Shown: positions 37,706 to 47,415 of the stretch, one piece after another
Layout of the letters: every line of letters starts with the position of its first letter
How positions within the stretch are numbered: position 1 is the stretch's first letter
NCBI RefSeq assembly: GCF_003569805.1
Contig: NZ_KZ984051.1
Location: 1,625,953 to 1,689,952 of the forward strand
DNA: 64,000 nt
Origin: Microbacterium halotolerans
GTDB taxonomy: Bacteria > Actinomycetota > Actinomycetes > Actinomycetales > Microbacteriaceae
Direction: 5' to 3'
Made by a program: the position numbers and the translations under genes
Notes under the pieces: generated by a model
Databases searched by the model: none
What the model saw: only the letters and a program-made list of their open reading frames with translations
What the model was told of the DNA's origin: nothing

Positions 37706-38737
37706 ATGAGCCAACCGTTCGTCGTGCAGCCGAGACAGGGCCGAGGGCCCGTCGTGCAGCAGGCGCGGGCCCGCGGCGGCGAGATCCGCGCTGCGGTCGA
37801 GATGCCTGAGGACGTCTTCGGGCCGCTTGCTCCGTTCCTCACAGCGCCGGGTGTGACCGATGCCTTCGTCAACGGTGCCAGCGGTCTGTATGTCGACCGC
37901 GGCTCAGGCGCACAGCGTGCCGTCGGATGGCGGGCCTCGGAGCGCGAGGTGCGCGATCTGGCCGTCCAGCTGATCGCGCGAGGCGGCCGACACATCGACG
38001 ACGCGACGCCATGCGTCGATGTGCGGATGCCAGGCGGCGTGCGCGTGCACGCGGTGCTGCCGCCGGTGGCGAAGGGCGGCACGGCGCTGTCCATCCGGAT
38101 TCCCGCCGTGTCGGGAGCCGATCTCGGCGAGCTCGCCGGCGGCGGCACCTTCGACGAGACCGTGAGGGCGTGGCTGGTGCGGATGATCGATGCGCGCGAG
38201 AACGTGCTCGTCACGGGTGCGACCGGGTCGGGCAAGACGACGCTGCTGGGTGCGCTGCTGGCGCATGTGCCGCACTCGGAGCGGATCGTGACGATCGAAG
38301 ACGTCGCGGAGCTGCGCGTCCCGCATCCGCATCACGTGGCGCTGGAGGCCAGGCAGCCGAACCTCGAGGGAGCGGGAGGCGTCGGGCTGCCGAGACTCGT
38401 GCGCGAGTCGCTGCGGATGCGGCCCGACCGGATCGTCGTCGGCGAGTGCCGCGGTGAAGAGGTGCGCGAGCTGCTGACTGCGCTGAACACCGGGCACGAC
38501 GGGGGAGCGGGCACCCTGCACGCGAGCGGCCTGGCGGATGTGCCGGCGCGGCTCGAGGCGCTCGGTGCACTGGCTGGCATGGATGACCACGCCGTCGCCC
38601 GTCAGGTCACCAGCGCGATCTCGTGGGTGCTGCACCTGGAGCGCGACGGCGGCGGGCGCAGACGTCTGGCGAGCGTCGGCCGCTTCGGCGCGGCCGGAGG
38701 GCGGCTCACGATCGAGGAGGTGCGGCCATGGGAGTGA
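37706..38737 (+). CDS. tadA: TadA-type secretion ATPase
   Basis: The 343-residue hexameric ATPase of the CpaF/TadA family powers assembly of Flp/Tad pili. Walker A GATGSGKTT lies near residue 171, the Asp box IVTIEDVAELR near 195, Walker B RIVVGECRGEEV near 245 and the His box TLHASG near 270. It is shorter than CpaF because the N-terminal domain is brief. It opens the pilus operon, and the next gene overlaps by ten bases. Confidence 0.9.
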   Translation: MSQPFVVQPRQGRGPVVQQARARGGEIRAAVEMPEDVFGPLAPFLTAPGVTDAFVNGASGLYVDRGSGAQRAVGWRASEREVRDLAVQLIARGGRHIDDATPCVDVRMPGGVRVHAVLPPVAKGGTALSIRIPAVSGADLGELAGGGTFDETVRAWLVRMIDARENVLVTGATGSGKTTLLGALLAHVPHSERIVTIEDVAELRVPHPHHVALEARQPNLEGAGGVGLPRLVRESLRMRPDRIVVGECRGEEVRELLTALNTGHDGGAGTLHASGLADVPARLEALGALAGMDDHAVARQVTSAISWVLHLERDGGGRRRLASVGRFGAAGGRLTIEEVRPWE

Positions 38738-39900
38738 ACGGCGCGCGGCGCAGGCGCAGGCGGCATTCGCGCACATCATCAGACGGATCGTCGGCGTTCG
38801 GCCCGAGCGAGGACAGAGCCGCCGATGGTGAGGAGCGCGGTGCCACCCGGTCCGCACCGCGCAACCGTAAAGGCGGCAGAGAACGGCGAAGGACCGGCGG
38901 TGCGGAAGGGCGGTCACGCGAAGCAGGGACCGCCCGTGACGTGCCTGGCAGCGTGCTCCGACTGTCGGCGCTGCTCGAAGCAGGTGCGGTGCCCCAGGCA
39001 GCGTGGCGCCACCTCGCGGAGTCGGGAGACGCCGCGGCGCAGCGGATCGCAGACCGCGCCGATCGGGGAGCCGCCGTCGCAGAGGCGATCGGCGGCGAAG
39101 CCGTCGCACCGGTGCGCCGACGATGGGGCAGACGCGCGGCTGTCGAGCGCGACCGGGCCGCGGCGTGGCGCGACATCGCCGCCGCGTGGGAGATCGCCGC
39201 CACGGTGGGCGCCCCGCTCGCCGAGTCTCTGCGCGGCATGTCGCGCGCGCTGCGTGATGCGCAGGAGACGCTCGACGACGTGCGCGTCGCGATGGCCGAG
39301 CCGACGCATACGGCCCGCCTGATGAGCGTGCTGCCGTTCGTGGGCGTCTTCATCTCCCTCGCGCTCGGCTTCGACATGATCGGCGTGCTCACCACGCCGG
39401 GTGCGGGGCTGGTGTGCCTGTCGGCGGGGCTCGCGATGGTCGCCGGCGGTCGGCTGTGGACATCCGGTCTCATCCGCGCCGCCAGACCGGCACCTGGAAC
39501 ACCCGGGCTGTACGCCGAGCTCACCGCCATCGCTCTCGGCGGCGGGGTGTCGCTCGACCGAGCCCGCGCCCTGGTCTCGGGGGCGACCGGTGCGGCGGCG
39601 GGCGGATCGTCGACGCAGGCCGAGGCATCCGCGACAGGCGGCGGGACCTCAGCGGACGACGAGGTGGAGCGCGTGCTCGACCTGTCGCGCCGCGCGGGAA
39701 TTCCCGCGATCGACCTGCTGCGCGCGACGGCGGAGCAGCAGCGCAGCGCAGCGCGCACCGACGGGCGGGTGCGCGCTGCGCGTCTCGGCACGCGCCTGCT
39801 GCTGCCGCTCGGAGCGTGCACGCTGCCCGCGTTCCTCTGCCTCGGCGTCGTGCCGATGCTCCTCGCCGTGCTGCAGACCACCTCGTTTCCCGACCTGTGA
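38728..39900 (+). CDS. Type II secretion F-family (TadB/TadC-like) membrane protein
   Basis: The 390-residue protein begins with about 75 Arg/Gly-rich, probably disordered residues, followed by an F-domain-like helical region (VLRLSALLEAGAVPQAAWRHL; ESLRGMSRALRDAQETLDDV) and paired transmembrane helices near residues 190-240, then a second half with two C-terminal helices. One gene may cover both TadB- and TadC-like functions. The ATG has an AGGAGG site and overlaps tadA by ten bases. Confidence 0.78.
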   Translation: MGVNGARRRRRRHSRTSSDGSSAFGPSEDRAADGEERGATRSAPRNRKGGRERRRTGGAEGRSREAGTARDVPGSVLRLSALLEAGAVPQAAWRHLAESGDAAAQRIADRADRGAAVAEAIGGEAVAPVRRRWGRRAAVERDRAAAWRDIAAAWEIAATVGAPLAESLRGMSRALRDAQETLDDVRVAMAEPTHTARLMSVLPFVGVFISLALGFDMIGVLTTPGAGLVCLSAGLAMVAGGRLWTSGLIRAARPAPGTPGLYAELTAIALGGGVSLDRARALVSGATGAAAGGSSTQAEASATGGGTSADDEVERVLDLSRRAGIPAIDLLRATAEQQRSAARTDGRVRAARLGTRLLLPLGACTLPAFLCLGVVPMLLAVLQTTSFPDL

Positions 39901-39971
39901 CGTCCGGGATCGCATGCCCCCGCGATCGGTCCCTACGGCCGGCCGCATCACCAGAGAAGAAGGAGTACACC

Positions 39972-40145
39972 ATGAACACCGCAAGCGAACTGTTCCGCGA
40001 TGAAGAAGGAGCATCGACCGCTGAGTACGCGATCGTCACGTTGGCAGCCGTTGCGTTCGCCGGGCTGCTCGTCGCCGTGCTGAGATCCGACGGCGTGCGC
40101 AGCATGCTCGGCGACATCATCGAACGCGCGCTGAACTCGGCATGA
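39972..40145 (+). CDS. DUF4244 Flp-pilin-like protein
   Basis: The 57-residue protein has a short charged leader, the sequence EEGASTAEYAIVTLAAVAFAG (a pilin-type processing and helix region) and one transmembrane helix, matching DUF4244/Flp pilins of actinobacterial Tad loci. An AGGAG ribosome site precedes the ATG. It is probably the pilus subunit. It overlaps the TadE-like gene by ATGA. Confidence 0.85.
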   Translation: MNTASELFRDEEGASTAEYAIVTLAAVAFAGLLVAVLRSDGVRSMLGDIIERALNSA

Positions 40146-40504
40146 TGCCATTGCGTCGTCGGGCGCTCGGTCGGCCCGGCGGCGACCAGCGCGGGTCGGT
40201 GACGGCGGAGCTCGCCGTCACCCTCCCCGCGGTCGTCGTGGTCGTCATGCTCGCCGTGGGAGCTCTGACGTGCGCCGCCGCGCAGGTGCGGCTGCAGGAC
40301 GGCGCTGCCGATGCGGCAAGGCTCGTCGCCCGCGGAGACGAGGCGCGCGCAGGCGGGGTCGTGACCGGTGCCGTCGACGGTGCGACCCACCGCGTCGCGC
40401 GCTCGGGCGATCTGGTGTGCGTCACCGCGCTCGTCGACGCGCAGTTCGGTCCCGTCAGCGTGCCGCTCACCGCGCGCAGCTGCGCACTCGACGGGGGACT
40501 GTGA
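40142..40504 (+). CDS. TadE-family pseudopilin
   Basis: The 120-residue protein has a TadE-like N-terminal segment GSVTAELAVTLPAVVVVVMLAVG (cut here for length) as a single transmembrane helix and a small Cys-containing extracytoplasmic domain (Cys at about 89 and 114). It probably serves as a minor pilin or processing-dependent pseudopilin. It is coupled on both sides by overlapping stop and start codons. Confidence 0.82.
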   Translation: MMPLRRRALGRPGGDQRGSVTAELAVTLPAVVVVVMLAVGALTCAAAQVRLQDGAADAARLVARGDEARAGGVVTGAVDGATHRVARSGDLVCVTALVDAQFGPVSVPLTARSCALDGGL

Positions 40505-40818
40505 TGAGCGGTTCCGTGCTCGCGGCCGGCGTGATGGGCGGCTCCGTCGTGCTCGCACTCGGCCTCGTCGCCGTCGGCGGGGCGGCAGCCGAGAGTCAGC
40601 GCGCTGCCGGCATCGCCGACGCGGCGGCGCTCGCCGCAGCCGACGCCGCCAGCGGCGCGATCACCGGAGAGCCGTGTGCCAGAGCGGCCGAGGTCGCGCT
40701 GGCACAGGGCGCGAGCGTCTCCTCGTGCACACTCGACGACCTGATCGCGACCGTGTCCGTCTCCTGGCACTATGCTGGGGTCCCCGCACTGGCCGTTTCC
40801 CGCGCTGGTCCTCCGTGA
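40504..40818 (+). CDS. TadE/Rv3654c-like pilus-neighbourhood protein
   Basis: The 104-residue protein has one N-terminal membrane helix, then AAESQRAAGIADAAALAAADAASG, as in the Rv3654c-type proteins found next to actinobacterial TadE genes, and two cysteines (CARAAEVALAQGASVSSC) that could pair. It starts directly at the preceding stop (TGATG). Its role in pilus assembly is inferred only from location. Confidence 0.72.
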   Translation: MSGSVLAAGVMGGSVVLALGLVAVGGAAAESQRAAGIADAAALAAADAASGAITGEPCARAAEVALAQGASVSSCTLDDLIATVSVSWHYAGVPALAVSRAGPP

Positions 40819-40956
40819 GGCGCCCGTCACCAACTGCAGATCCGCTGTCAGCACGAGCCGCGCACCGCGACGATGCCCCGAACTCCACCGCTGGAGATCC
40901 GGTATTCCTACACAGCTGGGAATGTGTATGGTTGCCAGCGAAGAAAGGACGCCACC

Positions 40957-43791
40957 TTGGCAACAGGCAAGAAGCTCGTCATCGTCGAGTCTCCGACGAA
41001 GATGAAGTCGATCCAGAGCTACCTCGGCGACGACTATGAGGTGCTCAGCTCGGTCGGTCACATCCGCGACCTCGCGAACAAGCGAGACATCCCCGAGAAG
41101 GACCGCGCGGTGTACGGCAAGTACTCGATCGACGTCGACAACGGCTTCGAACCCTATTACGTGGTCAGCGACCGCAAGACCAAGACGGTCACCGAGCTCA
41201 AGCGTGCGCTGAAGGGGGCGAGCGAACTCCTGCTCGCCACGGATGAGGATCGCGAGGGCGAGGCCATCGCGTGGCATCTGCTCGAGACGCTGAAGCCGAA
41301 GGTGCCGGTCAAGCGGATGGTGTTCCACGAGATCACCAAGGACGCGATCCAGGCAGCGATCAGCAACACGCGCGAACTCGACATCTCTCTCGTCGACGCG
41401 CAGGAGACCCGCCGCGTGCTCGACCGTCTGTACGGCTGGGACGTCTCGCCGGTGCTGTGGCGCAAGGTCGGCAGCGGACGCGAGGGGCAGGCGCTCAGCG
41501 CGGGCCGCGTGCAGTCGGCGGCGACCCGGATGGTCGTCGACCGCGAGCGCGAGCGGATGGCGTTCGTGTCGGCCGACTACTGGGGCATCGACGCGACCGC
41601 CGCCAGGGCGGACGACGCCTTCCGCGTGAAGCTCGTCCGTCTCGACGGGGCCCCGGTCGCCGTCGGTCGCGACTTCGACGAGGACGGCAAGCTCAAGCGC
41701 GCCGTCGTCGTGCTCGACGAGAAGGCAGCGACCGAGCTCGCCGCAGCGCTCGACGCGGCGTCGGCGACCGTGACGAGCGTCGAGGCGAAGCCCGGCACGC
41801 GCCGCCCTTACGCTCCCTTCACCACGTCGACGCTGCAGCAGGAGGCCGGTCGCAAGCTCGGCATGACGGCGAAGACGACGATGTCGGTCGCGCAGAGTCT
41901 CTACGAGCGCGGATACATCACCTATATGCGAACCGACTCGACCAACCTCTCGGCGCAGGCGGTCAAGGCCGCGCGCGAGCAGGCCGTCGAGCTCTACGGC
42001 GACAAGGCCGTGCCGCTGAAGCCGCGCGTGTACGCGTCGAAGAGCCGCAACGCGCAGGAGGCGCACGAGGCGATCCGCCCGTCAGGCGATACCTTCCGCC
42101 GCCCGAGCCAGATCGGCGGCGAGCTCGGCCGCGACGAGAAGCGGATGTACGACCTGATCTGGAAGCGCACCGTTGCCAGCCAGATGTCCGATGCGAAGCT
42201 GGAGACGACCACCGTCACCCTCGAGACCGAGGCGGACGGGAAGAAGGCCGAGTTCACGGCATCCGGCACCGTCTACACCTTCAAGGGCTTCCTCGAAGCC
42301 TACGAGGAGGGGCGCGATGAGACGCGCGCCGACGCTGACAAGAGTGCAGACCAGCAGCTCCCGAAGGTCGAGACCGGCGACGCGCTGAGCCTCGGCGAGC
42401 CCGAGGCGAAGGGGCATCAGACGAGCCCGAAGCCCCGCTACACCGAGGCGACGCTCGTGAAGGTGCTCGAGGAGCGCGGCATCGGCCGACCCTCCACCTT
42501 CGCGAGCATCATCGGCGTGATCCTCGACCGCGGCTACGTCGTCAAGCGCGGGCAGGCGCTCGTGCCGACCTGGCTCGCCTTCAGCGTCACACGGCTGCTC
42601 GAGGAGCACTTCGCCGAGCTGATCGACTACGATTTCACGGCCAACCTCGAGAACGACCTCGACGCGATCGCCCGCGGCGAGGAGGAGCGGCCGGAATGGC
42701 TCAAGTCCTTCTACTACGGCGGCGAGGGGCACCCGGGCCTGCGCAACATCGTCGACAACCTCGGCGAGATCGATGCGCGCGAGATCAACGCGACGCGGAT
42801 CACCGACGTGGCCACGCTCCGGTTCGGACGCTACGGGCCGTACCTCGAGATCGTCGATCCGACGCAGCCCGAGGCGAAGCCGCGCATCGTGAACGTTCCG
42901 GAGGAACTGGCTCCGGATGAGCTCACACCCGAGAAGGCGCAGGAGCTGATCGATGCGCCCGTGGCGGGCAACCGCGTGCTGGGTGAGAACCCTGCGACGG
43001 GCAAAGTCGTGGTCGTCAAGGACGGCCGCTTCGGCCCGTACCTGCAGGAGGAGGACCCGGTCGACCCGGATGCGGCCGATGCGGCAACGGGCGAGATCGA
43101 GGAGAAGCCGAAGAAGCGCACGGCGAAGAAGGACGAGCCGAAGCCGCGTCGTGCGTCGCTGTTCAAGTCGATGTCGCCGGAGACGATCGACCTCGACACG
43201 GCGATCACGCTGCTCGATCTGCCGCGCACCGTCGGGAAGGATCCGGACAGCGGGGAGACGATCACTGCGCAGAACGGCAGGTACGGTCCCTACCTCAAGA
43301 AGGGCACCGACTCCCGCTCACTGCAGGCCGAGGACCAGATCTTCGACATCACGCTCGACGAGGCGCTCGAGATCTACAAGCAGCCCAAGTACGGCGCCAG
43401 GCGCGCCGCCGCGGCGCTGAAGGAGTTCGACAACGACCCGGTCAGCGACAAGCCGCTGAAGGTGCGCGACGGCCGGTTCGGCCCGTATGTGACCGACGGG
43501 GAGACGAACGCGACGATCCCGCGCGGCGAGCAGGTCGACGACATCACGTTCGAGCGCGCCGTGCAGCTGATCGCCGACAAGCGCGCCAAGGGGCCGGCGA
43601 AGAAGCGCACGACGACGCGCAAGTCGACCGCGAAGTCGTCGACGACGAAGAAGGCCGCCACCGCGAAGTCGTCGACCGCGAAGAAGACAGCGTCGACCAC
43701 GAAGAAGGCTTCGGCTGCGGCCAAGTCGTCGACCGCGGCCAAGAAGCCGACGACGACTAAGAAGTCGACGGCGGCCGAGAAGACCTCGTGA
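40957..43791 (+). CDS. topA: DNA topoisomerase I
   Basis: The 944-residue type IA enzyme relaxes negatively supercoiled DNA. The toprim domain starts at VIVESPTKMKSI and includes ATDEDREGEAIAWHL; the catalytic Tyr323 is in YMRTDSTNLS. The C-terminal half has no zinc fingers but four GRFGPY-like repeats (for example DGRFGPYLQEEDP) and a long Lys/Thr/Ala tail of about 65 residues, as in other actinobacterial TopA. The TTG start is set by AAAGGA seven bases upstream; the upstream ATG lacks a site. tmk follows immediately. Confidence 0.95.
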   Translation: MATGKKLVIVESPTKMKSIQSYLGDDYEVLSSVGHIRDLANKRDIPEKDRAVYGKYSIDVDNGFEPYYVVSDRKTKTVTELKRALKGASELLLATDEDREGEAIAWHLLETLKPKVPVKRMVFHEITKDAIQAAISNTRELDISLVDAQETRRVLDRLYGWDVSPVLWRKVGSGREGQALSAGRVQSAATRMVVDRERERMAFVSADYWGIDATAARADDAFRVKLVRLDGAPVAVGRDFDEDGKLKRAVVVLDEKAATELAAALDAASATVTSVEAKPGTRRPYAPFTTSTLQQEAGRKLGMTAKTTMSVAQSLYERGYITYMRTDSTNLSAQAVKAAREQAVELYGDKAVPLKPRVYASKSRNAQEAHEAIRPSGDTFRRPSQIGGELGRDEKRMYDLIWKRTVASQMSDAKLETTTVTLETEADGKKAEFTASGTVYTFKGFLEAYEEGRDETRADADKSADQQLPKVETGDALSLGEPEAKGHQTSPKPRYTEATLVKVLEERGIGRPSTFASIIGVILDRGYVVKRGQALVPTWLAFSVTRLLEEHFAELIDYDFTANLENDLDAIARGEEERPEWLKSFYYGGEGHPGLRNIVDNLGEIDAREINATRITDVATLRFGRYGPYLEIVDPTQPEAKPRIVNVPEELAPDELTPEKAQELIDAPVAGNRVLGENPATGKVVVVKDGRFGPYLQEEDPVDPDAADAATGEIEEKPKKRTAKKDEPKPRRASLFKSMSPETIDLDTAITLLDLPRTVGKDPDSGETITAQNGRYGPYLKKGTDSRSLQAEDQIFDITLDEALEIYKQPKYGARRAAAALKEFDNDPVSDKPLKVRDGRFGPYVTDGETNATIPRGEQVDDITFERAVQLIADKRAKGPAKKRTTTRKSTAKSSTTKKAATAKSSTAKKTASTTKKASAAAKSSTAAKKPTTTKKSTAAEKTS

Positions 43792-44474
43792 TGCCCGGCC
43801 CACTCGGCAGGGGGGCGCCCGTGGAGGCATCCGGTGGGCTCTGGATCACGTTCGAGGGCGGCGACGGCTCGGGAAAGACCACCCAGGCCGGCCTGCTGCA
43901 GGAATGGCTCGAGAACGCGGGTCGCACCGTGGTGCGCACTCGCGAGCCGGGCGGTACGGCGGTGGGGCGCAGCATCCGAGAGATCGTGCTGCATCACAAG
44001 GCGTCCGGCGACGGTGCGGACGGCGCCGACATCGGTGCGCGCGCCGAGGCGCTGCTGTTCGCAGCGGATCGGGCGCACCACGTCGACGCGCTGGTGCGAC
44101 CCGCGCTCGAGCGCGGCGAGGTCGTGATCCAGGATCGCTATCTCGATTCGTCCGTGGCGTACCAGGGCACCGGCCGTGTGCTCGATCCGGACGAGATCCG
44201 CGAACTCTCGCTGTGGGCGACCGAGGGAGCGCTTCCGAGCCTCACGGTGCTGCTCGACATCGACGCCGCATCGGCCCGTGCCAGACTCGACGCGGATGAC
44301 AAGCCGTTCGACCGGCTGGAGTCGCAGCAAGATGCCTTCCACACCAGGGTGCGTGAGGCGTTCCTCGCGCTCGCCGAGGCCGAGCCTGAGCGATTCGTCG
44401 TCGTCGACGCGACCCTGCCGCCGGAAGAGATCGCCGCACGCGTGCGCGCCCGCGTCGCAGCACTGATCGGCTGA
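43791..44474 (+). CDS. tmk: Thymidylate kinase
   Basis: The 227-residue enzyme phosphorylates dTMP to dTDP. The P-loop GGDGSGKT is at residues 23-30, REPGGTAVG follows near residue 47, and the DRYLDSSVAYQGTGR segment near 115 is the thymidine-binding DRY/H motif. A GTG three bases earlier is an alternative start; both overlap or abut the topA stop. The N-terminal 15 residues are an extension relative to most Tmk. Confidence 0.93.
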   Translation: MPGPLGRGAPVEASGGLWITFEGGDGSGKTTQAGLLQEWLENAGRTVVRTREPGGTAVGRSIREIVLHHKASGDGADGADIGARAEALLFAADRAHHVDALVRPALERGEVVIQDRYLDSSVAYQGTGRVLDPDEIRELSLWATEGALPSLTVLLDIDAASARARLDADDKPFDRLESQQDAFHTRVREAFLALAEAEPERFVVVDATLPPEEIAARVRARVAALIG

Positions 44475-44478
44475 GCGG

Positions 44479-44527
44479 CGCTGCGAACGCCGTCGCTTCG
44501 TCTGCGCGATCGTCGGCGTTCGCAGCG
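44479..44527. terminator. Candidate hairpin after tmk
   Basis: CGCTGCGAACGCCG pairs perfectly with CGGCGTTCGCAGCG over a 21-base loop, five bases beyond the tmk stop. The large loop and absent U-tract make termination uncertain. Confidence 0.4.
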
Positions 44528-44595
44528 GCACGCACCGCATTCGGCACAGATGAACGATGGGCGCTGCCGCGTGCGGCGGTGTCGGAGGGCGCCGG

Positions 44596-44601
44596 TAGGC
44601 T
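44596..44601 (+). promoter_or_regulatory. Leaderless -10 box of holB
   Basis: TAGGCT precedes the ATG by exactly six bases and no ribosome site is visible. Confidence 0.45.
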
Positions 44602-44607
44602 CTGGGT

Positions 44608-45765
44608 ATGACTTCAGTTGCCGCGGCGGAGCTACCGTGGGGCGACGTGTGGGGCCAGCACGAGGCGGTCAGCACGCTGCAGCGCGCAGCGCACGACGAG
44701 GGCTCACCTGCCCACGCATGGCTCATCACCGGCCCGCCGGGCTCCGGTCGCTCCACACTCGCGCAGGCGTTCGCGGCGGCGCTCATCGCGAACACTCCCG
44801 ATGACCACGCAACCATGCGCCAGGTGCTCGCCGGCACCCATCCGGATCTCATGGCGCTGCGCACAGAGGGGGTCATCATCACGATCAAGCAGGCGCGCGC
44901 GCTCGTCGAGCGGTCGTACTTCGCGCCGTCGCTCGGCCGGTTCCGCGTGATCGTGATGGAAGACGCCGACCGGATGACTGAGCGCACGTCGAACGTGCTG
45001 CTCAAGGCTCTCGAAGAGCCTCCGGAGCAGACCATCTGGTTGCTGTGCGCCCCGAGCGAGGCCGACCTGCTGCCGACGATCCGCTCGCGCGTGCGCACTC
45101 TGCGACTGCGGGAGCCCGAGGTCGACGACGTGGCGCGGCTGATCGTGGAGCGCACAGGTGCGGATGTCGATGTCGCCGAGCAGGCGGCGCGGCACGCGCA
45201 GCGGCACATCGGCATGGCGCAGCGGCTCGCGACCGACACAGCGTCGCGCGAGAGGCGTGACGAGAGCCTGCGCGCGGTGCTCGGAGGGCGCACGATCGGC
45301 GACGTCGTCGAGATCGCCGGCCGAATCGTGCAGGCGGCGACGGATGACGCGAAGGCGCTGACCGCGGAGCGTGACGAGGCCGAGCGAGCTTCGCTGCTGC
45401 GCACCGTCGGTGTGCCGGAGGGATCGCGCGTGCCGCCAGCGGTGCGCGCGCAGGTCCAGGCACTGGAGGAGGAGCAGAAGCGCCGCGCGACGCGGAGCCT
45501 GCGCGACGGGCTCGACCGCGTGCTCACCGACATGCAGTCCTTGTACCGCGACGTCGTCATGCTGCAGCACGACCGCCAGGAGGGCATCATCAATCTCGAA
45601 GTCATCGACGATCTGCGCCGGGTGGCGGGGGAATGGAGCCAGGAGCGCACTCTGCGCGTGCTCGACCACATCACCGACACGCGTGCCGCGATCGAGCAGA
45701 ACGCACAGCCCGCGTTGGCGCTGGAGAGTCTGCTCGTCACGATCGTGAGCGGGAACCGACTGTGA
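44608..45765 (+). CDS. holB: DNA polymerase III delta' subunit
   Basis: The 385-residue clamp-loader subunit has an AAA+ fold with the P-loop GPPGSGRST (residues 42-50, Arg48 in place of Lys), VMEDADRMTERTSNVLLKALEEPPE and the SRVRTLRL segment. The zinc module found between P-loop and sensor in most family members has lost its cysteines (DDHATMRQVLAGTHPD). It is thus a non-catalytic delta' type. A lipoprotein gene is coupled by GTGA. Confidence 0.9.
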   Translation: MTSVAAAELPWGDVWGQHEAVSTLQRAAHDEGSPAHAWLITGPPGSGRSTLAQAFAAALIANTPDDHATMRQVLAGTHPDLMALRTEGVIITIKQARALVERSYFAPSLGRFRVIVMEDADRMTERTSNVLLKALEEPPEQTIWLLCAPSEADLLPTIRSRVRTLRLREPEVDDVARLIVERTGADVDVAEQAARHAQRHIGMAQRLATDTASRERRDESLRAVLGGRTIGDVVEIAGRIVQAATDDAKALTAERDEAERASLLRTVGVPEGSRVPPAVRAQVQALEEEQKRRATRSLRDGLDRVLTDMQSLYRDVVMLQHDRQEGIINLEVIDDLRRVAGEWSQERTLRVLDHITDTRAAIEQNAQPALALESLLVTIVSGNRL

Positions 45766-47291
45766 GGGCGAGCGGCGCGAAGCGGCGCATCGTGGCGGCC
45801 GCGGTGCTCGCAGCGGGGGCGATGCTGCTCTCCGGATGCCTCTCGGCATTCATCCCGGAGCGCCCGGCCGATCCGGCGCCCGTCACGGACGGCGTGCCGA
45901 GCGAGCTGATCGAGTTCTACGACCAGCCGCCGCAGTGGCAGGACTGCGGCCCCGATCTGCAGTGCGCGACCATCGCCGCGCCGCTCGACTGGAACGATCC
46001 GGAGCGGGGTGAGATCGAGCTCGCCCTCACGCGCTATCTCGCCGAGCAGGGCGCTCCCGACGGTTCGCTGCTCACCAATCCCGGCGGGCCGGGCGCCAGC
46101 GGTGTCAGCTTCGTGCAGTCGAGCGCGCAGTACCTGTTCGCCGACGACGTGCGCGCCGCATACGACATCGTCGGCTTCGACCCGCGCGGCGTCGGCGAGT
46201 CGACGGCAGTCGAATGCCTCGACGATACGGCGATGGACGCCTACCTCTACGATGTGCCGGAAGCCGAACGCGGCAGCGCAGAGTGGGAGAGCGAACTCGA
46301 ACAGGCGAATGCCGACTTCGCCGCGGGGTGCGAGGAGAACACAGGCGATCTGCTCGAGTTCATCACAACGGAGCAGGCGGCCCGTGATCTCGACCTCATC
46401 CGGGCCGTGCTCGGGGAGAACGAGCTGCGCTACCTCGGCTTCTCGTACGGCACATTCCTCGGCGCGACCTACGCGAACCTGTTCCCAGAACGCGCCGGGC
46501 ACCTGGTGCTCGACGCGGCGATGGATCCCTCCGTGCCGAGCGCGATGGTCGGTGCCGTGCAGGGCGTCGGGTTCGAGAACGCGCTGCGCGCGTACCTCAC
46601 GGACTGCGGCGACGGCGGGCAGTGCCCGTTCCCTGGGAATGTCGATGACGGCATGGCAGATCTCGGGGCGCTGCTCGCAGAGGTGGATGACAGGCCGCTC
46701 GTCGGATCAGACGGCCGTGAGCTCGGTGCTGACACCCTGGTGACGGCGATCATCTCTTCGCTGTACAGCCCGCTGTCCTGGCCCGATCTCACCGCCGCGC
46801 TGGAGGGCGCGCAGCAGGGCGACGCCTCTGGGGCGTTCGCGCTCGCCGACATGTACAACGATCGCGTCGACGGCACCTATGTCGCGAACACCACCGAGGC
46901 GTTCACCGCCTACAACTGCATGGACTATCCGGTTCCGACCGCGGCGGAGAACGACGCGGCTGAGGAGCTGGTGTCGGAGAACGCACCGACGATCGCGCCG
47001 TACTGGTCGGGGCCCGACCTGTGCGAGCAGTGGCCGCATGACCCGACGGGCACACGGGGCCAGATCACGGCCGAAGGTGCAGCGCCGATCCTCGTGGTGG
47101 GCACGACGGGAGACCCCGCAACGCCCTACCAATGGGCCGAGTCGCTTGCGGAGCAGCTCGAGAGCGGCACGCTGATCACATACGAGGGCGAGGGGCACGG
47201 CGGGTACGGCAACAGCGCGTGCGTCAACGACGCCGTCGGCGAGTTCCTCATCGACGGCACGGTGCCGGATGACGGGCTCACCTGCCAGTGA
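45762..47291 (+). CDS. Secreted alpha/beta-hydrolase lipoprotein, tripeptidyl-aminopeptidase-like
   Basis: The 509-residue protein has a lipobox (LLSGC, Cys26) and an alpha/beta-hydrolase fold: oxyanion segment NPGGPGASG, DPRGVGES, nucleophile Ser228 in GFSYGTFLG, the TGDPATPY loop with the acidic residue and GEGHGGYG with His. It resembles SlpD/E-type tripeptidyl aminopeptidases of Streptomyces, with three to four cysteine pairs. The GTG start overlaps holB. It probably trims peptides outside the membrane. Confidence 0.88.
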   Translation: MRASGAKRRIVAAAVLAAGAMLLSGCLSAFIPERPADPAPVTDGVPSELIEFYDQPPQWQDCGPDLQCATIAAPLDWNDPERGEIELALTRYLAEQGAPDGSLLTNPGGPGASGVSFVQSSAQYLFADDVRAAYDIVGFDPRGVGESTAVECLDDTAMDAYLYDVPEAERGSAEWESELEQANADFAAGCEENTGDLLEFITTEQAARDLDLIRAVLGENELRYLGFSYGTFLGATYANLFPERAGHLVLDAAMDPSVPSAMVGAVQGVGFENALRAYLTDCGDGGQCPFPGNVDDGMADLGALLAEVDDRPLVGSDGRELGADTLVTAIISSLYSPLSWPDLTAALEGAQQGDASGAFALADMYNDRVDGTYVANTTEAFTAYNCMDYPVPTAAENDAAEELVSENAPTIAPYWSGPDLCEQWPHDPTGTRGQITAEGAAPILVVGTTGDPATPYQWAESLAEQLESGTLITYEGEGHGGYGNSACVNDAVGEFLIDGTVPDDGLTCQ

Positions 47292-47354
47292 CCCGGCGCT
47301 GTCCGGGGGCTGTGCGGCGCGCGACGATCGTGCCACGCGCGGGCGTCGGACCGA

Positions 47355-47384
47355 TTCGTTGCGCAGGCGGGCATCCGGTATGCT
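47355..47384 (+). promoter_or_regulatory. Promoter of tRNA-Thr
   Basis: TTCGTT and TATGCT are 18 bases apart and put the transcript start about 25 bases before the tRNA. Confidence 0.4.
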
Positions 47385-47415
47385 TGTTCATCGTGCCGCT
47401 GACGCGGTCACAGAC

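Noticed and set aside
43374..46502. Over 1000-codon open frame on the minus strand
   Set aside because: It lies opposite topA, tmk and holB, all with clear motifs; it is a GC-bias shadow.
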